Shown one piece after another: positions 8,669-18,370 of a DNA stretch of 64,000 nt. How positions within the stretch are numbered: the first letter of the stretch is position 1; each line of letters begins with the position of its first letter. Position numbers and translations under genes: made by a program. The notes beneath the pieces are model-generated. The model was not told the DNA's origin. It did not search any database and saw only the letters and a program-made list of their open reading frames with translations. Source of the DNA: Psychroflexus aurantiacus (lineage in GTDB: Bacteria; Bacteroidota; Bacteroidia; Flavobacteriales; Flavobacteriaceae); contig NZ_JAAIKD010000005.1 of assembly GCF_010820555.1 (NCBI RefSeq), positions 248,001 to 312,000 of the forward strand, in the 5' to 3' direction.

Positions 8669-9694
8669 ATGAATACGAAGTCAACTATAAAGGTAGGAAT
8701 CAGTATTGGGGATATGAATGGTATAGGACCGGAGATTATATTGAAGTCTTTGCAGGATAGTCGTGTTTTAGAGCTTTTTACTCCTGTTATTTTTGCCAAC
8801 TCCAAGGTGATGTCGTTTTTTGGAAGCCATTTCAAAATCAAATTGCAGTTTCACGGTATTTCCAAGGCTGAAGAAGCCATTGAAGGTAAAATTAATGTCG
8901 TGAATGTGTGGAAAGAAACTGCGAAAATCAACTTTGGTGAAGAAGATAAAAGCATTGGTGGTTTTGCGATCAAGTCGCTTAAGGCTGCCACTGAAGCACT
9001 TATTAATAAAGACATCGACACGCTTGTCACCGCACCGATCCATAAAAACAGCATTCAGTCAGACGACTTTAATTTCCCGGGACATACCGATTTTCTAGCG
9101 CAGGAATTAAAAGGAGACAGCCTGATGTTTATGGTTTCAGATAACATCAAAGTAGGTTTACTCACCGACCACGTGCCCGTAAAGGACGTTTCTTCACGAA
9201 TAAACGAAGCGCTCATCACCAAAAAGGTGAACGCTATACATGAATCGCTCAAGAAAGATTTCAGGATTAGAGAGCCTAAAATTGCAGTCCTGGGTATCAA
9301 TCCGCATTCCGGAGACGGGGGAGTGATTGGTAAGGAAGATGATGAGGTGATAAGACCGGCTGTTAAGCAGTTTGTAGATGATGGTAAATTTGTGTTTGGT
9401 CCTTATGCGGCAGACAGCTTCTTTGGATCCAAAAACAACGCGAATTTCGATGCGATTATCGCAGCCTACCACGACCAGGGCTTGATTCCTTTCAAGACCC
9501 TGTCCTTTGGTAACGGAGTTAATTTCACAGCAGGGCTCAATAGGGTTAGAACGTCGCCGGATCATGGGACAGCCTTTGATATTGCCGGAAAAGGAATCGC
9601 AGAAAGCAGTTCGTTTTCACAGGCTATATTTATGTCGATATCCATTTTCAGGAACAGAATGGAGTACCTGAAACTCACTAAAAATCCTTTATAA
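8669..9694 (+). CDS. pdxA: 4-hydroxythreonine-4-phosphate dehydrogenase
   Basis: 341 residues. PdxA motifs include GDMNGIGPEI at the N-terminus, TAPIHK, the metal-binding FPGHTDFLA, LGINPHSGDGG and AAYHDQGLIPFK, followed by RTSPDHGTAFDIAG. It oxidises 4-phosphooxy-L-threonine in pyridoxal phosphate synthesis. The start fits the family N-terminus and the -7 box upstream. Confidence 0.95.
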   Translation: MNTKSTIKVGISIGDMNGIGPEIILKSLQDSRVLELFTPVIFANSKVMSFFGSHFKIKLQFHGISKAEEAIEGKINVVNVWKETAKINFGEEDKSIGGFAIKSLKAATEALINKDIDTLVTAPIHKNSIQSDDFNFPGHTDFLAQELKGDSLMFMVSDNIKVGLLTDHVPVKDVSSRINEALITKKVNAIHESLKKDFRIREPKIAVLGINPHSGDGGVIGKEDDEVIRPAVKQFVDDGKFVFGPYAADSFFGSKNNANFDAIIAAYHDQGLIPFKTLSFGNGVNFTAGLNRVRTSPDHGTAFDIAGKGIAESSSFSQAIFMSISIFRNRMEYLKLTKNPL

Positions 9695-9736
9695 AATCAT
9701 TATTGAATTTTAGTGCGGATTATTATGAATTTTTAA

Positions 9737-9744
9737 TATATTTG
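9737..9744 (+). promoter_or_regulatory. -7 box of the DUF177-rpmF promoter
   Basis: TATATTTG is a full match to TAnnTTTG, 21 bp before the DUF177 start codon. It likely drives the DUF177-rpmF pair. Confidence 0.5.
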
Positions 9745-9765
9745 CAGGCTCAAAACTGATGTTGG

Positions 9766-10302
9766 ATGAGGAAGTTTAAGGCTTACGCCATACCCTTTGT
9801 AGGATTGAAAGAAGGCGAGCACAGATTTGATTTTGAGATTGATAATGCGTTCTTTGACCTTTTTGATTTTCAAGAATTTAATAGTTCTGAGGTTAATGTA
9901 GATATAGAATTTACAAAGAAAGCCAATATGCTCGAGCTGGAATTCTATTTTACCGGTCATGTTAATGTCAATTGCGACCTGACATTGGAACCTTACAACC
10001 AGCCCATAGATAATCATTTGTCTCTGGTGGTCAAGTTTGGCGATGCGTTTAATGATGACAATGAAGAATTGCTGATTTTGCCGTATGGAGACCATGAAGT
10101 GGAAGTGCAGCAGTACATTTATGAGGGTGTTGTTTTGGGTTTACCGGCCAAAAGAATTCACCCGGGTGTAGAGGATGGCAGTATAGAATCAGACATTCTT
10201 GAGAAATTACAAGAGCTGGAACCTAAATCAATTTCAGAAGAAAATAAAGAAGAGGACACAGATCCCCGTTGGGATAAATTAAAGGAATTACTAAACGAAT
10301 AA
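9766..10302 (+). CDS. DUF177 (YceD) family protein
   Basis: 178 residues, soluble, with an acidic C-terminus. The central segment with NVNCDLTLEPYNQPI corresponds to the conserved part of the DUF177/YceD family, which is linked to 23S rRNA and plastid/bacterial ribosome biogenesis. It lies 15 bp upstream of rpmF, an arrangement conserved from Proteobacteria to Bacteroidota and plants, which supports the call. Confidence 0.85.
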   Translation: MRKFKAYAIPFVGLKEGEHRFDFEIDNAFFDLFDFQEFNSSEVNVDIEFTKKANMLELEFYFTGHVNVNCDLTLEPYNQPIDNHLSLVVKFGDAFNDDNEELLILPYGDHEVEVQQYIYEGVVLGLPAKRIHPGVEDGSIESDILEKLQELEPKSISEENKEEDTDPRWDKLKELLNE

Positions 10303-10317
10303 ATACATACTTGAGCA

Positions 10318-10521
10318 ATGGCACATCCAAAGAGAAAAATATCCAAGACAAGAAGAGATAAGAGAAGAGGTCATATTAAGGCCAAAATGCCGCAAATCGC
10401 TACAGATACAACGACTGGCGAAGCGCACTTATTTCACAGAGCCCACTGGCACGAAGGTAAAATGTTTTACAGAGGTCAGGTGTTGATTGACAATACGGAA
10501 GACGCTGAAGTCGTAGAGTAA
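10318..10521 (+). CDS. rpmF: 50S ribosomal protein L32
   Basis: 67 residues beginning [19 protein letters not shown], the L32 signature. The C-terminus continues with [17 protein letters not shown], as in Bacteroidota L32, which lacks the CxxC zinc pair. It is cotranscribed with DUF177 and ends at the hairpin terminator at 10549. Confidence 0.97.
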   Translation: MAHPKRKISKTRRDKRRGHIKAKMPQIATDTTTGEAHLFHRAHWHEGKMFYRGQVLIDNTEDAEVVE

Positions 10522-10548
10522 ATCTATGTCGCTTTAGATGCTATAATC

Positions 10549-10578
10549 ACTCCTTTATTAAGTTAAAGGAGTTTTTTT
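10549..10578 (+). terminator. Rho-independent terminator of rpmF
   Basis: The 9-bp stem ACTCCTTTA / TAAAGGAGT with a 6-nt loop is followed by seven T. It is 27 bp after the rpmF stop. The remainder of the gap to 10797 has no convincing gene. Confidence 0.85.
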
Positions 10579-10797
10579 GTTTACTGTAACTAAGGCTAAT
10601 GATTGGATGGCATGCTGTTAAAAATGATGGACATCAGATAGGCTTGCTGAGCTCTGGGTTTTGACCCCGCCTGCGTTCAGCCCTGCAAATAGTTCAGTTA
10701 GGGATGGTGTATCTAGTTTTAAGACGCCAAATTCCCTTCAAACTAGGTTTTAAATACGCCGGATATTCTAGCTTTGGAGTTAAAAAGTGTATATAAC

Positions 10798-10826
10798 AAA
10801 AATGCCACTCGAAAGAGCGGCATTTT
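10798..10826 (-). terminator. Rho-independent terminator of the cold-shock gene
   Basis: On the minus strand an AAAATGCCGCTC / GAGTGGCATTTTT hairpin with a 4-nt loop (TTTC) ends in a T run. It lies 29 bp beyond the cold-shock gene stop. Confidence 0.8.
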
Positions 10827-10854
10827 AAGGTTTTGAAAAAAAAATGTTATATGA

Positions 10855-11046
10855 TTAGATCAAACGTACGTCTGTAGCGTTCATTCCTTTTCTTCCTTCT
10901 TCTTCTGTGTACTCAACTTCGTCACCCTCATTAAGAGTTTCTCCGTTTAGTCCTGTAACGTGAACAAAAATATCTTCTCCTGTTTCGTCGTTTGTAATGA
11001 ATCCATAACCTTTAGACTCATTGAAAAATTTTACTTTACCTTGCAT
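10855..11046 (-). CDS. CspA-family cold-shock protein
   Basis: 63 residues: MQGKVKFFNESKGYGFI contains RNP1 (KGYGFI), and DIFVHVTGL is RNP2. A single CSD/OB fold, so an RNA chaperone. Monocistronic, with a TACATTTG -7 box upstream and its own terminator. The A/T-rich leader of about 30 nt is short compared with the long thermosensing leader of E. coli cspA. Confidence 0.95.
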   Translation of the reverse strand: MQGKVKFFNESKGYGFITNDETGEDIFVHVTGLNGETLNEGDEVEYTEEEGRKGMNATDVRLI

Positions 11047-11074
11047 AATAATAAATAATAATTAATAATTGATA

Positions 11075-11082
11075 CAAATGTA
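11075..11082 (-). promoter_or_regulatory. -7 box of the cold-shock gene promoter
   Basis: Minus-strand TACATTTG matches TAnnTTTG, 29 bp upstream of the start codon. No clear -33 TTTG at the expected spacing. Confidence 0.5.
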
Positions 11083-11160
11083 AACAAAAATTAATGTTCT
11101 GCATTCATTTTATTAAAAAAAAATCACCTTAATTAAATCATTTTCAATAATCTACTGTCT

Positions 11161-11442
11161 TCAATCTGACTTTTTGTCCTCAGGATCCTCTTGGTCAGGT
11201 GCTTTTTCCTGATTTTTATTATTCATTCGGTCCATATTTTCTTTGGTCAGTGTGTAATCCTGCAGGCGTTTGCCTTTCCAGCGATGCGCCAAAAAGAGGG
11301 GCATCAGTACAAATGCACTGGCTAGCACACTTATTCCGATGATGCGTTCTCCCACGATTTCATCCTTATACAGATTGTAATAGATTCCAACGGTAAATCC
11401 GCCGGCAATAAGTATAAAAACCAGTTTAATAAGTGCTCTCAT
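11161..11442 (-). CDS. Small two-helix membrane protein, unknown function
   Basis: 93 residues with two hydrophobic helices (about 5-25 and 38-55) and a charged, Asn/Lys/Asp-rich cytoplasmic tail. Not recognised. It starts 9 bp after the ClC gene stop on the same strand, so is likely cotranscribed with it. Confidence 0.7.
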   Translation of the reverse strand: MRALIKLVFILIAGGFTVGIYYNLYKDEIVGERIIGISVLASAFVLMPLFLAHRWKGKRLQDYTLTKENMDRMNNKNQEKAPDQEDPEDKKSD

Positions 11443-11451
11443 CGTATAAAT

Positions 11452-13242
11452 TTAAACAGTGACTTCAATTAATTTTTGTCTGTAAGCGGTAAGCAATTTA
11501 GATTTTGAAATAAAACCAACGTATTTCCCGGCTTTAACAACAGGTAAATTCCAGGCACCGGTCTCCTGAAATTTTTTCATGATGTCCTTCATCTTACATT
11601 CGTTAAGCTCGATCACATCTGGAGCGTTCTGCATTAAATCGATCACCGTCATCTCCTGGTACATGCTTTTATCGAACATGATGCTTCGCATGTTATCCAG
11701 AAGAATAATACCCTTGAAGATGTCATTTTCATCCACGACAGGGAAAATATTTCGCTTCGATTTAATAACTCCTTCATTGATGATCTGTTCAAGATTCATG
11801 TCAATCGTAAGGATCCGGAAATTATCTTCAATCACCTGATGAATATCCATCAGGGTCAGCACCGCCTGGTCTTTGTTGTGAGTCACCAGATCCCCGCGTT
11901 CAGCAAGTTCCATGGTATACACAGAGTTGGGCTGAAACTGACTGGTAATGACGTACGAGATGGCAGCCGTAATCATTAAAGGCACAAAAAGACTATAGCC
12001 GCTGGTAATTTCAGCAATAAGGAAAATAGCGGTGAGTGGCGCATGCATCACTCCAGCCATAAGCCCCGCCATTCCTACCAGTGTATATTGATTCACTGAT
12101 ACGGGCAGCTTTGTGATGCCCAGCGCATTGATCACCAGTCCATAGCAATGTCCAATCATGCTGCCTATGAATAAAACGGGTGCGAAAATACCTCCAATTC
12201 CACCTGCCGCTATGGTGACTGAAGTGGCAATCATTTTAAAAATGACAAGCAGTAACAAAAAGACGATGACCATCCAGGTAGAACTCCAGTCCTGAAGAAA
12301 TTTGTTTTTGGAGATCAGCTCATGATTTCCTGCCAGTAATTCGTTGACTGTCGAATAACCTTCTCCGTAAATTTGAGGGACCAGGAATAAAATTCCACTC
12401 AAAATAAGACCTCCAACAAGGATTTTATTGAATTTACTTTTGAAGGTTTTAAACCTTTTAAAGGTATAGATATACACTTTTGTAAAGGTAATCGATGCGA
12501 TAGCTGTGAAAATTCCCAGGGCCATATAAAAGGGGACATCGCTTATTTCAAAAGCTTCCCCGAGCTGCGTATGCAGGATGATATCGGGACCAAAGAAGAA
12601 ATAGGAAGTCAGAATCGAAGAGACAGAGGCTACAAGCAAAGGGATCATGGACGCTAAGGTCAGGTCCAGACTAAAAATCTCGATCGCAAAAATAATTCCT
12701 GCAATAGGGGCCTGAAAAATGGAGGACATGGCACCGGCTGCAGCACAACCGATCAGCAGGGTTCTGGACGCCTGGGTGAGATTCAAAACTTTTGAAAAAC
12801 TGGTGCTCAAGGCCGCGCTGGAAACTACCGTAGGAGCCTCAAGACCTGCAGATCCTCCAAATCCCAGAGTGATGGGAGCAGTGATCAGAGAGGCGTAATT
12901 TTGAAACTTTCTCATAAAGCCTTTCCTCCTCGAGATGGAATATAAGGTGGTGGAAATTCCCTGGCCAATCTCTTTTTTCAGAATAAATTTTGAAAACAAA
13001 TAGACAAGAAGAAGCCCTATGAGGGGGAATATAAAATAGTAAGCGTTGTGGTAATTTGAAATATAACCTCCTCCAAGCAAGGACTGAATCAAATAGGTAA
13101 GGTTCTTTAAAAGCACCGCAACGAGTCCCGAAAGCAGGCCAACACCGGCACTTATAAGAATAAGCAGCTGCTGTCTGGACAAGTGTTTTTCAAACCAGAC
13201 AGGGACATTCTTTAATAAACTCCAGGACCTTAACTTCATCAA
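11452..13242 (-). CDS. ClC-family chloride channel/transporter with CBS domains
   Basis: 596 residues. The membrane part (about 20-430) carries the ClC filter motifs GFGGSAGLEAP, with the gating Glu, and GGIGGIFAPVLFIG. A C-terminal CBS pair (about 460-590) follows, for nucleotide sensing. It should move chloride or fluoride-like anions, by channel or H+ exchange. It lies between aspS and the 93-residue membrane protein on the same strand. Confidence 0.92.
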   Translation of the reverse strand: MMKLRSWSLLKNVPVWFEKHLSRQQLLILISAGVGLLSGLVAVLLKNLTYLIQSLLGGGYISNYHNAYYFIFPLIGLLLVYLFSKFILKKEIGQGISTTLYSISRRKGFMRKFQNYASLITAPITLGFGGSAGLEAPTVVSSAALSTSFSKVLNLTQASRTLLIGCAAAGAMSSIFQAPIAGIIFAIEIFSLDLTLASMIPLLVASVSSILTSYFFFGPDIILHTQLGEAFEISDVPFYMALGIFTAIASITFTKVYIYTFKRFKTFKSKFNKILVGGLILSGILFLVPQIYGEGYSTVNELLAGNHELISKNKFLQDWSSTWMVIVFLLLLVIFKMIATSVTIAAGGIGGIFAPVLFIGSMIGHCYGLVINALGITKLPVSVNQYTLVGMAGLMAGVMHAPLTAIFLIAEITSGYSLFVPLMITAAISYVITSQFQPNSVYTMELAERGDLVTHNKDQAVLTLMDIHQVIEDNFRILTIDMNLEQIINEGVIKSKRNIFPVVDENDIFKGIILLDNMRSIMFDKSMYQEMTVIDLMQNAPDVIELNECKMKDIMKKFQETGAWNLPVVKAGKYVGFISKSKLLTAYRQKLIEVTV

Positions 13243-13285
13243 CTTTTTAAATATTAACTGCTCTTCAGAAGTTTTATCTTTGGTT

Positions 13286-15034
13286 CTAGCTCCTAAGCTT
13301 GAGGTCGAGCTCTTTCAGCTGTTCCTCATCGATAGGGGCCGGAGCATCTATCATGATATCTCTTCCCGAGTTGTTTTTCGGAAAGGCTATAAAATCTCTT
13401 ATGCTTTCCTGTCCTCCCAAAATGGCAACAAGCCTGTCCAGTCCAAAGGCGATTCCCCCGTGAGGCGGAGCACCAAAGGTAAAGGCTTTCATCAAAAACC
13501 CAAACTGAGCTTCAGCTTCTTCCTTTGTAAAGCCAAGATAATCAAACATTAAGGATTGTGTCTTTTGATCGTGAATTCTGATGGAACCTCCTCCAATTTC
13601 ATTCCCGTTTAAAACCAAATCGTAAGCATTGGCCTTAACCGCCCCGGGGTCTGTGTCTAGCAATTCAATTTGCCCTGCTTTAGGAGACGTAAACGGATGG
13701 TGCATGGCATGGTAGCGCTGGGTCTCTTCATCCCATTCCAGGAGTGGAAAATCTATAACCCAAAGTGGAGCGAATTCATGAGGTTTTCTCAATCCAAGAC
13801 GGTTTCCCAGTTCCATACGCAAGGCGCTCAATTGTCCGCGAGTCGTTTGGACATCACCAGATAAGACGCAGATTAAATCACCAGGATGAGCTTCGGTCTG
13901 TTCTGCCCAGGCTTTTAAATCGGCTTCGTCATAAAACTTATCCACAGAGGATTTTAAGCTTCCATCCAGATTATACTTGACGTAAACCATGCCTTTGGCG
14001 CCAACCTGCGGGCGCTTAACCCAGTCTATAAGTTTGTCTATTTCTTTTCTCGAATAAGAGGCGGCCCCAGGAACAGCAATACCCACAACCAGTTCAGCCT
14101 CATTAAATACCTTAAACTCTTTATGCTGTGCCACTGCATTCAATTCGCCAAACTTCATTCCAAACCGGATGTCCGGCTTGTCATTCCCATAGGTTTTCAT
14201 GGCCTCGTCATAGGTCATGCGGGGAAATTCTTTCACGTCAACGCCATTGATTTCCTTGAGTAAATGCTTGGTCAGGCCTTCAAAAGTATTGAGAATATCC
14301 TCCTGTTCAACGAACGTCATTTCGCAGTCTATCTGGGTGAATTCAGGCTGCCGGTCTGCTCTTAAATCTTCATCCCTAAAGCATTTTACGATCTGAAAAT
14401 ACTTATCCAGGCCTCCAACCATAAGCAATTGCTTGAAAGTTTGCGGCGACTGTGGTAAGGCATAAAACTGCCCGGCATTCATTCGGCTTGGTACCACAAA
14501 ATCTCTGGCGCCTTCGGGAGTGGACTTGATTAAATAAGGCGTTTCAACTTCCACAAAATCCTGTTGGGAAAGATAATTTCTTACCGCCATGGAAACTTTG
14601 CTCCGGAAGATGAGTTTATTCTTTACCGGGTTTCTTCGGATATCCAGATACCGGTATTTCATTCTCAGATCTTCTCCGCCATCGGTTTTGTCTTCAATCG
14701 TAAACGGAGGCGTTTCAGAGGCATTCAGCACAGTAAGCTTTTCGACCAGGACTTCAATGTCTCCGGTAGACATATTCTCATTTTTCGATTCTCGCTCTAA
14801 AACCTGTCCTTCTACCTGAATCACAAATTCTCTTCCAAGACCTCTGGCCTGCTCCATGATTTCCTTGGAAGTCCGCTCAGAGTCAAAAACAAGCTGGGTT
14901 ATGCCGTACCTGTCCCTCAAATCTACCCAGATGATAAATCCTTTGTCTCTTATCTTTTGAACCCAACCAGATAAAGTCACCTTTTTATTCAAAGATGAGA
15001 TATTTAACTCGCTGTTATTGTGATCTCTATACAT
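13286..15034 (-). CDS. aspS: Aspartyl-tRNA synthetase
   Basis: 582 residues from the start chosen ([10 protein letters not shown]). An upstream in-frame start would add 22 residues that do not match the family. Parts in order: N-terminal OB anticodon domain ([20 protein letters not shown]), class II motif 2 ([18 protein letters not shown]), the bacterial GAD insertion domain, and motif 3 ([10 protein letters not shown]). It charges tRNA-Asp. It lies 43 bp upstream of the ClC gene. Confidence 0.96.
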   Translation of the reverse strand: MYRDHNNSELNISSLNKKVTLSGWVQKIRDKGFIIWVDLRDRYGITQLVFDSERTSKEIMEQARGLGREFVIQVEGQVLERESKNENMSTGDIEVLVEKLTVLNASETPPFTIEDKTDGGEDLRMKYRYLDIRRNPVKNKLIFRSKVSMAVRNYLSQQDFVEVETPYLIKSTPEGARDFVVPSRMNAGQFYALPQSPQTFKQLLMVGGLDKYFQIVKCFRDEDLRADRQPEFTQIDCEMTFVEQEDILNTFEGLTKHLLKEINGVDVKEFPRMTYDEAMKTYGNDKPDIRFGMKFGELNAVAQHKEFKVFNEAELVVGIAVPGAASYSRKEIDKLIDWVKRPQVGAKGMVYVKYNLDGSLKSSVDKFYDEADLKAWAEQTEAHPGDLICVLSGDVQTTRGQLSALRMELGNRLGLRKPHEFAPLWVIDFPLLEWDEETQRYHAMHHPFTSPKAGQIELLDTDPGAVKANAYDLVLNGNEIGGGSIRIHDQKTQSLMFDYLGFTKEEAEAQFGFLMKAFTFGAPPHGGIAFGLDRLVAILGGQESIRDFIAFPKNNSGRDIMIDAPAPIDEEQLKELDLKLRS

Positions 15035-15229
15035 GTTTACTAGTTTGTGTAACAGTTTGCAAAAATAAGAAGTTAGCCGTCTTATTGATGTTATGCTCAA
15101 GAAATTTTTGAATAATATCTTCTTCGTGACTCCGCTATTTTAGGAATGCTTAGCTACCTGTGCAAAGGACTTAAGACGCGCTATGTAAATTTAATGTTAA
15201 CTAAATGTATTTTAAAAGTAAATTATGTG

Positions 15230-15237
15230 TATATTTG
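15230..15237 (+). promoter_or_regulatory. -7 box upstream of the MORN-type secreted protein
   Basis: TATATTTG fits TAnnTTTG and lies 19 bp before the ATG at 15256. This position favours the ATG at 15256 over an in-frame ATG at 15205, which would precede the promoter. Confidence 0.5.
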
Positions 15238-15255
15238 GGTCTAAATAAAAGAGAT

Positions 15256-15615
15256 ATGAAAGCATTCAGCACCCTAGTAATGGTATTTTTAATGAGTTTT
15301 ACACTTTTTGCTCAAACTGAAAATGACCTGGTGAAGACAGAGAAAGTCGGAGATTTAATAAAAGTGTCCATATTTTATGAAAGCGGAGAATTACACCAGG
15401 AAGGGTATATGATCAATAATAAGCTTCACGGCGAATGGAAGTCTTTTGACAGAGAAGGGAATAAGCTTGCTAAAGCGACTTATGAAAAAGGTAATAAAGT
15501 AGGGAAGTGGTTTTTCTGGAATGAAGGAATTCTTTCTGAAGTAGATTATAACAACAACAAAATTGTACAGGTTAGCACCTGGGATAAGCTAGATACTCAA
15601 TTGGTGAGTAACTAA
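15256..15615 (+). CDS. Secreted YwqK-type / MORN-repeat protein
   Basis: 119 residues from the ATG after AAAAGAG. A signal peptide (MKAFSTLVMVFLMSFTLFAQ) precedes short repeats of the form YESGELHQEGYMINNKLHGEW and YEKGNKVGKWFFWNEG, i.e. MORN/YwqK-like beta-hairpins. These proteins are common in Flavobacteriaceae. The 'antitoxin' label attached to YwqK relatives is not supported here, and no toxin gene is adjacent. Confidence 0.8.
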   Translation: MKAFSTLVMVFLMSFTLFAQTENDLVKTEKVGDLIKVSIFYESGELHQEGYMINNKLHGEWKSFDREGNKLAKATYEKGNKVGKWFFWNEGILSEVDYNNNKIVQVSTWDKLDTQLVSN

Positions 15616-15636
15616 TACAATCTCTATTTAATAGAA

Positions 15637-15665
15637 AAGTGCCTAAGCGATTAGGCACTTTTTTT
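15637..15665. terminator. Bidirectional terminator between the MORN gene and tag
   Basis: Perfect 10-bp stem AAGTGCCTAA / TTAGGCACTT, loop GCGA, with T runs on both strands. The stop codon of tag (15651-15653) is the first triplet of the right arm, so the hairpin overlaps the coding end. Confidence 0.88.
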
Positions 15666-16217
15666 ATGCTTAAAACAATAGGTAAGATGATCGTTCACCA
15701 TGCCTGTGGCCTGCATAAACGCATACACCGTAGTGGGTCCCAGGAATTTGAACCCCCTCTTTTTTAAGTCTTTTGAAATGCTTTGACTTACTTCGGTTTG
15801 TGCAGGAACCTCTTCAGGACTCGCAAAGGCGTTAAATACGGGGACGCCATTTACATACGCCCAGATGTAGTTTGAAAATGAACCAAACTCCTTTTGAATG
15901 TTCAGGAAAGCTTTTGCATTGCTGATAGCAGCCTCAATTTTCCCGCGATGCCTTATGATATCTTCATTTTGAAGTAATTCAGAAATTTTATCTTCAGAAT
16001 ATTTTGAAATGCGTCTATAATCAAACTTATCAAAAGCTGTTCTGAAACCTTCTCTTTTCTTCAGGATCGTTAACCAGTTGAGCCCCGCCTGAAAACTTTC
16101 TAAAAGCAACATTTCAAAAAGTTTCTCATCGTCGTAAACAGGCTCACCCCATTCATTATCATGATATTTCTGATAAAGATCATTATTTTTACACCAGTCA
16201 CACCTTATTTTTGCCAT
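15651..16217 (-). CDS. tag: DNA-3-methyladenine glycosylase I
   Basis: 188 residues, full length for Tag. Motifs: RCDWC at the N-terminus (zinc ligand Cys), YHDNEWGEPVYDDEKLFEMLLLE, FQAGLNWLTIL with the substrate-pocket residues, and a C-terminal HxxxC zinc site (DHLTYCFKHK). It excises 3-methyladenine from alkylated DNA. Divergent from the thioredoxin-like gene. Confidence 0.95.
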   Translation of the reverse strand: MAKIRCDWCKNNDLYQKYHDNEWGEPVYDDEKLFEMLLLESFQAGLNWLTILKKREGFRTAFDKFDYRRISKYSEDKISELLQNEDIIRHRGKIEAAISNAKAFLNIQKEFGSFSNYIWAYVNGVPVFNAFASPEEVPAQTEVSQSISKDLKKRGFKFLGPTTVYAFMQATGMVNDHLTYCFKHKKSA

Positions 16218-16264
16218 TGTAATGATTGAATTTAAATTCGACTAATTCAGTAAAAATAAAGCTT

Positions 16265-16885
16265 ATGTCTCAGGAGCACAGCATAGATATTATAAAAAAG
16301 CATCTGGATAAAACCTTTAGCTATTCAGACTATAAAAACCATATCGAAGCGCTTTTAAAGGAGGGCGAATCCACCGGATACACTCAGAATGAAGCCTATT
16401 TGAATTATTCCAGGCTTGGTTTTAGCCGAATGAAACGCTGGGAAAAGATATTCGAATTAAGTCCCGATCAAATTGAGGCCATCAAGAATGTCGATCAAAA
16501 ACAAACCTGGCTGGTCATTACCGAAGGCTGGTGTGGAGATGCTGCCGCAGTACTTCCCATCATTAAAAAAATTACAGATTTGAATTCATTCCTGGATTTA
16601 AGGATAATTCTTAGAGATGAAAATGAGGAGTTGATGAACCAATTTTTAACCAACGGCGGAAAATCAATTCCAAAGCTGATTGCCTTTGATGAAGACGAGG
16701 AAAAAATACTGTTTACCTGGGGACCACGGCCCAAAGTAGCGGCTGAGATGGTAGCTAAGGAAAAAGCGGAATTTGGAACATTCAGAGATGAATTTAAAAT
16801 CACACTTCAGAAGTGGTATAACCAGGATAAGGGTAAAAACATCGCCGCAGATCTGGTGAATTGTTTAAAACATGAGATGGCCTAG
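16265..16885 (+). CDS. Thioredoxin-family protein with CGDA active site
   Basis: 206 residues from the start chosen (MSQEHSIDII); an upstream ATG at 16226 is possible. The thioredoxin fold is seen around EGWCGDAAAVLPIIKKI, with cis-Pro region SIPKLIAF. The usual CxxC is CGDA: the resolving Cys is absent, so a classical disulfide reductase is unlikely. This subfamily is common in Bacteroidota and its substrate is unknown. Convergent with truB, overlapping it by 4 bp. Confidence 0.75.
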   Translation: MSQEHSIDIIKKHLDKTFSYSDYKNHIEALLKEGESTGYTQNEAYLNYSRLGFSRMKRWEKIFELSPDQIEAIKNVDQKQTWLVITEGWCGDAAAVLPIIKKITDLNSFLDLRIILRDENEELMNQFLTNGGKSIPKLIAFDEDEEKILFTWGPRPKVAAEMVAKEKAEFGTFRDEFKITLQKWYNQDKGKNIAADLVNCLKHEMA

Positions 16886-17580
16886 GCCTTAAGCAGGTTC
16901 TCAAACTCATCAATTGTCAGGGCGTCTTCAACCCGGTAATCCCCGATTTGAGTGCGTCTCAGTTCAGACAGGTAGGCGCCGGAATCCAAAGCTTTTCCAA
17001 AATCGTAAGCCAGACTTCGGATGTAGGTACCTTTGCTGCACCGGACTTTAAACTTAAGTTTTGGCAAATTGTTTTCAAGGATTTCAAAGTGGTCTATGTG
17101 AACTTTTCGCTTAGGGATGTCTACCTCTTCCCCTTTTCTTGCAAATTCATAGAGGCGTTTTCCTTCTTTTTTCAAGGCTGAAAAGATAGGCGGGCGCTGC
17201 ATGATTTCCCCCTGAAACTGAGCGAGGCTCTGGTCAATAAGCTCCTGGGTGATATGTGAAATAGCAAAGCTTTCATCAATTTCAGTTTCCAGATCATAAG
17301 ACGGCGTGGTCGCCCCAAGTGTGAACTCTCCGGTATATACTTTGGTTTGTCCCATCAGGGATTCAATGGTTTTGGTCGCTTTTCCCGTACACAAAATCAC
17401 AAGACCGGTCGCAAGCGGATCCAGGGTGCCCGCATGTCCCACTTTTATTTTCTTAAGTTCGAACTTTTGCTTGATCAGCCACCTTACTTTGTTCACGACC
17501 TGGAAAGAGGTCCGGTGCAAAGGCTTGTCAAATAACAGGACTTGTCCTTCTTTTATGTCCTCCAGACTAAATCTATCCAT
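16882..17580 (-). CDS. truB: tRNA pseudouridine(55) synthase
   Basis: 232 residues. KVGHAGTLDPLATGLVILCTGKATK contains the catalytic Asp (GTLDP). The motif KVHIDHFEI and the C-terminal RCSKGTYIRSLAYDFG region are standard for TruB. It makes pseudouridine 55 in the tRNA T-arm. Last gene of ftsX-DUF3098-uppP-truB; its start overlaps uppP by 8 bp. Confidence 0.95.
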   Translation of the reverse strand: MDRFSLEDIKEGQVLLFDKPLHRTSFQVVNKVRWLIKQKFELKKIKVGHAGTLDPLATGLVILCTGKATKTIESLMGQTKVYTGEFTLGATTPSYDLETEIDESFAISHITQELIDQSLAQFQGEIMQRPPIFSALKKEGKRLYEFARKGEEVDIPKRKVHIDHFEILENNLPKLKFKVRCSKGTYIRSLAYDFGKALDSGAYLSELRRTQIGDYRVEDALTIDEFENLLKA

Positions 17581-18370
17581 GGATTTGTGTAAAAATGATA
17601 GCTCCTACACCTAGAGTAAAACAGTAGATGGCAAAATACCTGAGCTTGCTGCGTTTCACAATGGAAATCATCCAGGTACAGGCAAATAAACCAGAGACGA
17701 AGGCGGTTAAAAACCCTACTCCGTACACCAGGATATTGGCATTTTCCAAGGTGATGTCCCCACTGGTAATGTCTTTTACAATTTTTCCTAAAATAAGCGG
17801 AACCACCATCAAAAATGAAAACCGTGCAGCTTTGGTTTTATCATTTCCGAGTAAAACGGAAGTAGCGATTGTAGCGCCACTTCTAGAAATTCCCGGCATA
17901 ATGGCGATAGCCTGGGCCACGCCAATAACGAAAGAATTGGAGTAAGTCACTTGTTTTTGAGTGGATTTCGCTCTGTCCGAAAGCCAAAGTAAAAGTGCCG
18001 TAACGATAAGCATAAAGCCAACAAGAAGAAGATTCCCTCCAAAGAGCAGTTCCATTTCGGACTCAAAAAAATAACCCACAAAAGCTGCGGGAATCATAGA
18101 TAGGATAATCTTCAGAGAAAATTTGGTTTCTTCATTCCATCGAAAAGAAAACAGGCCTTTCAGAATTTCCAGAATATCCTTTCTGAAGATCACTGCCGTA
18201 CTCAGAGCGGTGGCAAAGTGAAGAATCACAGTGAGTAATAAAGATTCTTTCGGCAAACTATCGTCGCCTAAAATCGCTTTCCCTATCTCCAGATGTCCAC
18301 TGGAAGAAACGGGTAAAAACTCGGTCAGGCCCTGGATAATTCCAAGGATACTTACTTCCCAGACATCCAT
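17573..18370 (-). CDS. uppP: Undecaprenyl-diphosphatase (BacA/UppP)
   Basis: 265 residues, multi-pass membrane protein. Catalytic motifs GLTEFLPVSSSGHL and MPGISRSGATI are present. It recycles undecaprenyl pyrophosphate for cell-wall synthesis. Its start overlaps the DUF3098 stop (TAATG), showing translational coupling. Confidence 0.95.
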   Translation of the reverse strand: MDVWEVSILGIIQGLTEFLPVSSSGHLEIGKAILGDDSLPKESLLLTVILHFATALSTAVIFRKDILEILKGLFSFRWNEETKFSLKIILSMIPAAFVGYFFESEMELLFGGNLLLVGFMLIVTALLLWLSDRAKSTQKQVTYSNSFVIGVAQAIAIMPGISRSGATIATSVLLGNDKTKAARFSFLMVVPLILGKIVKDITSGDITLENANILVYGVGFLTAFVSGLFACTWMISIVKRSKLRYFAIYCFTLGVGAIIFTQIHG

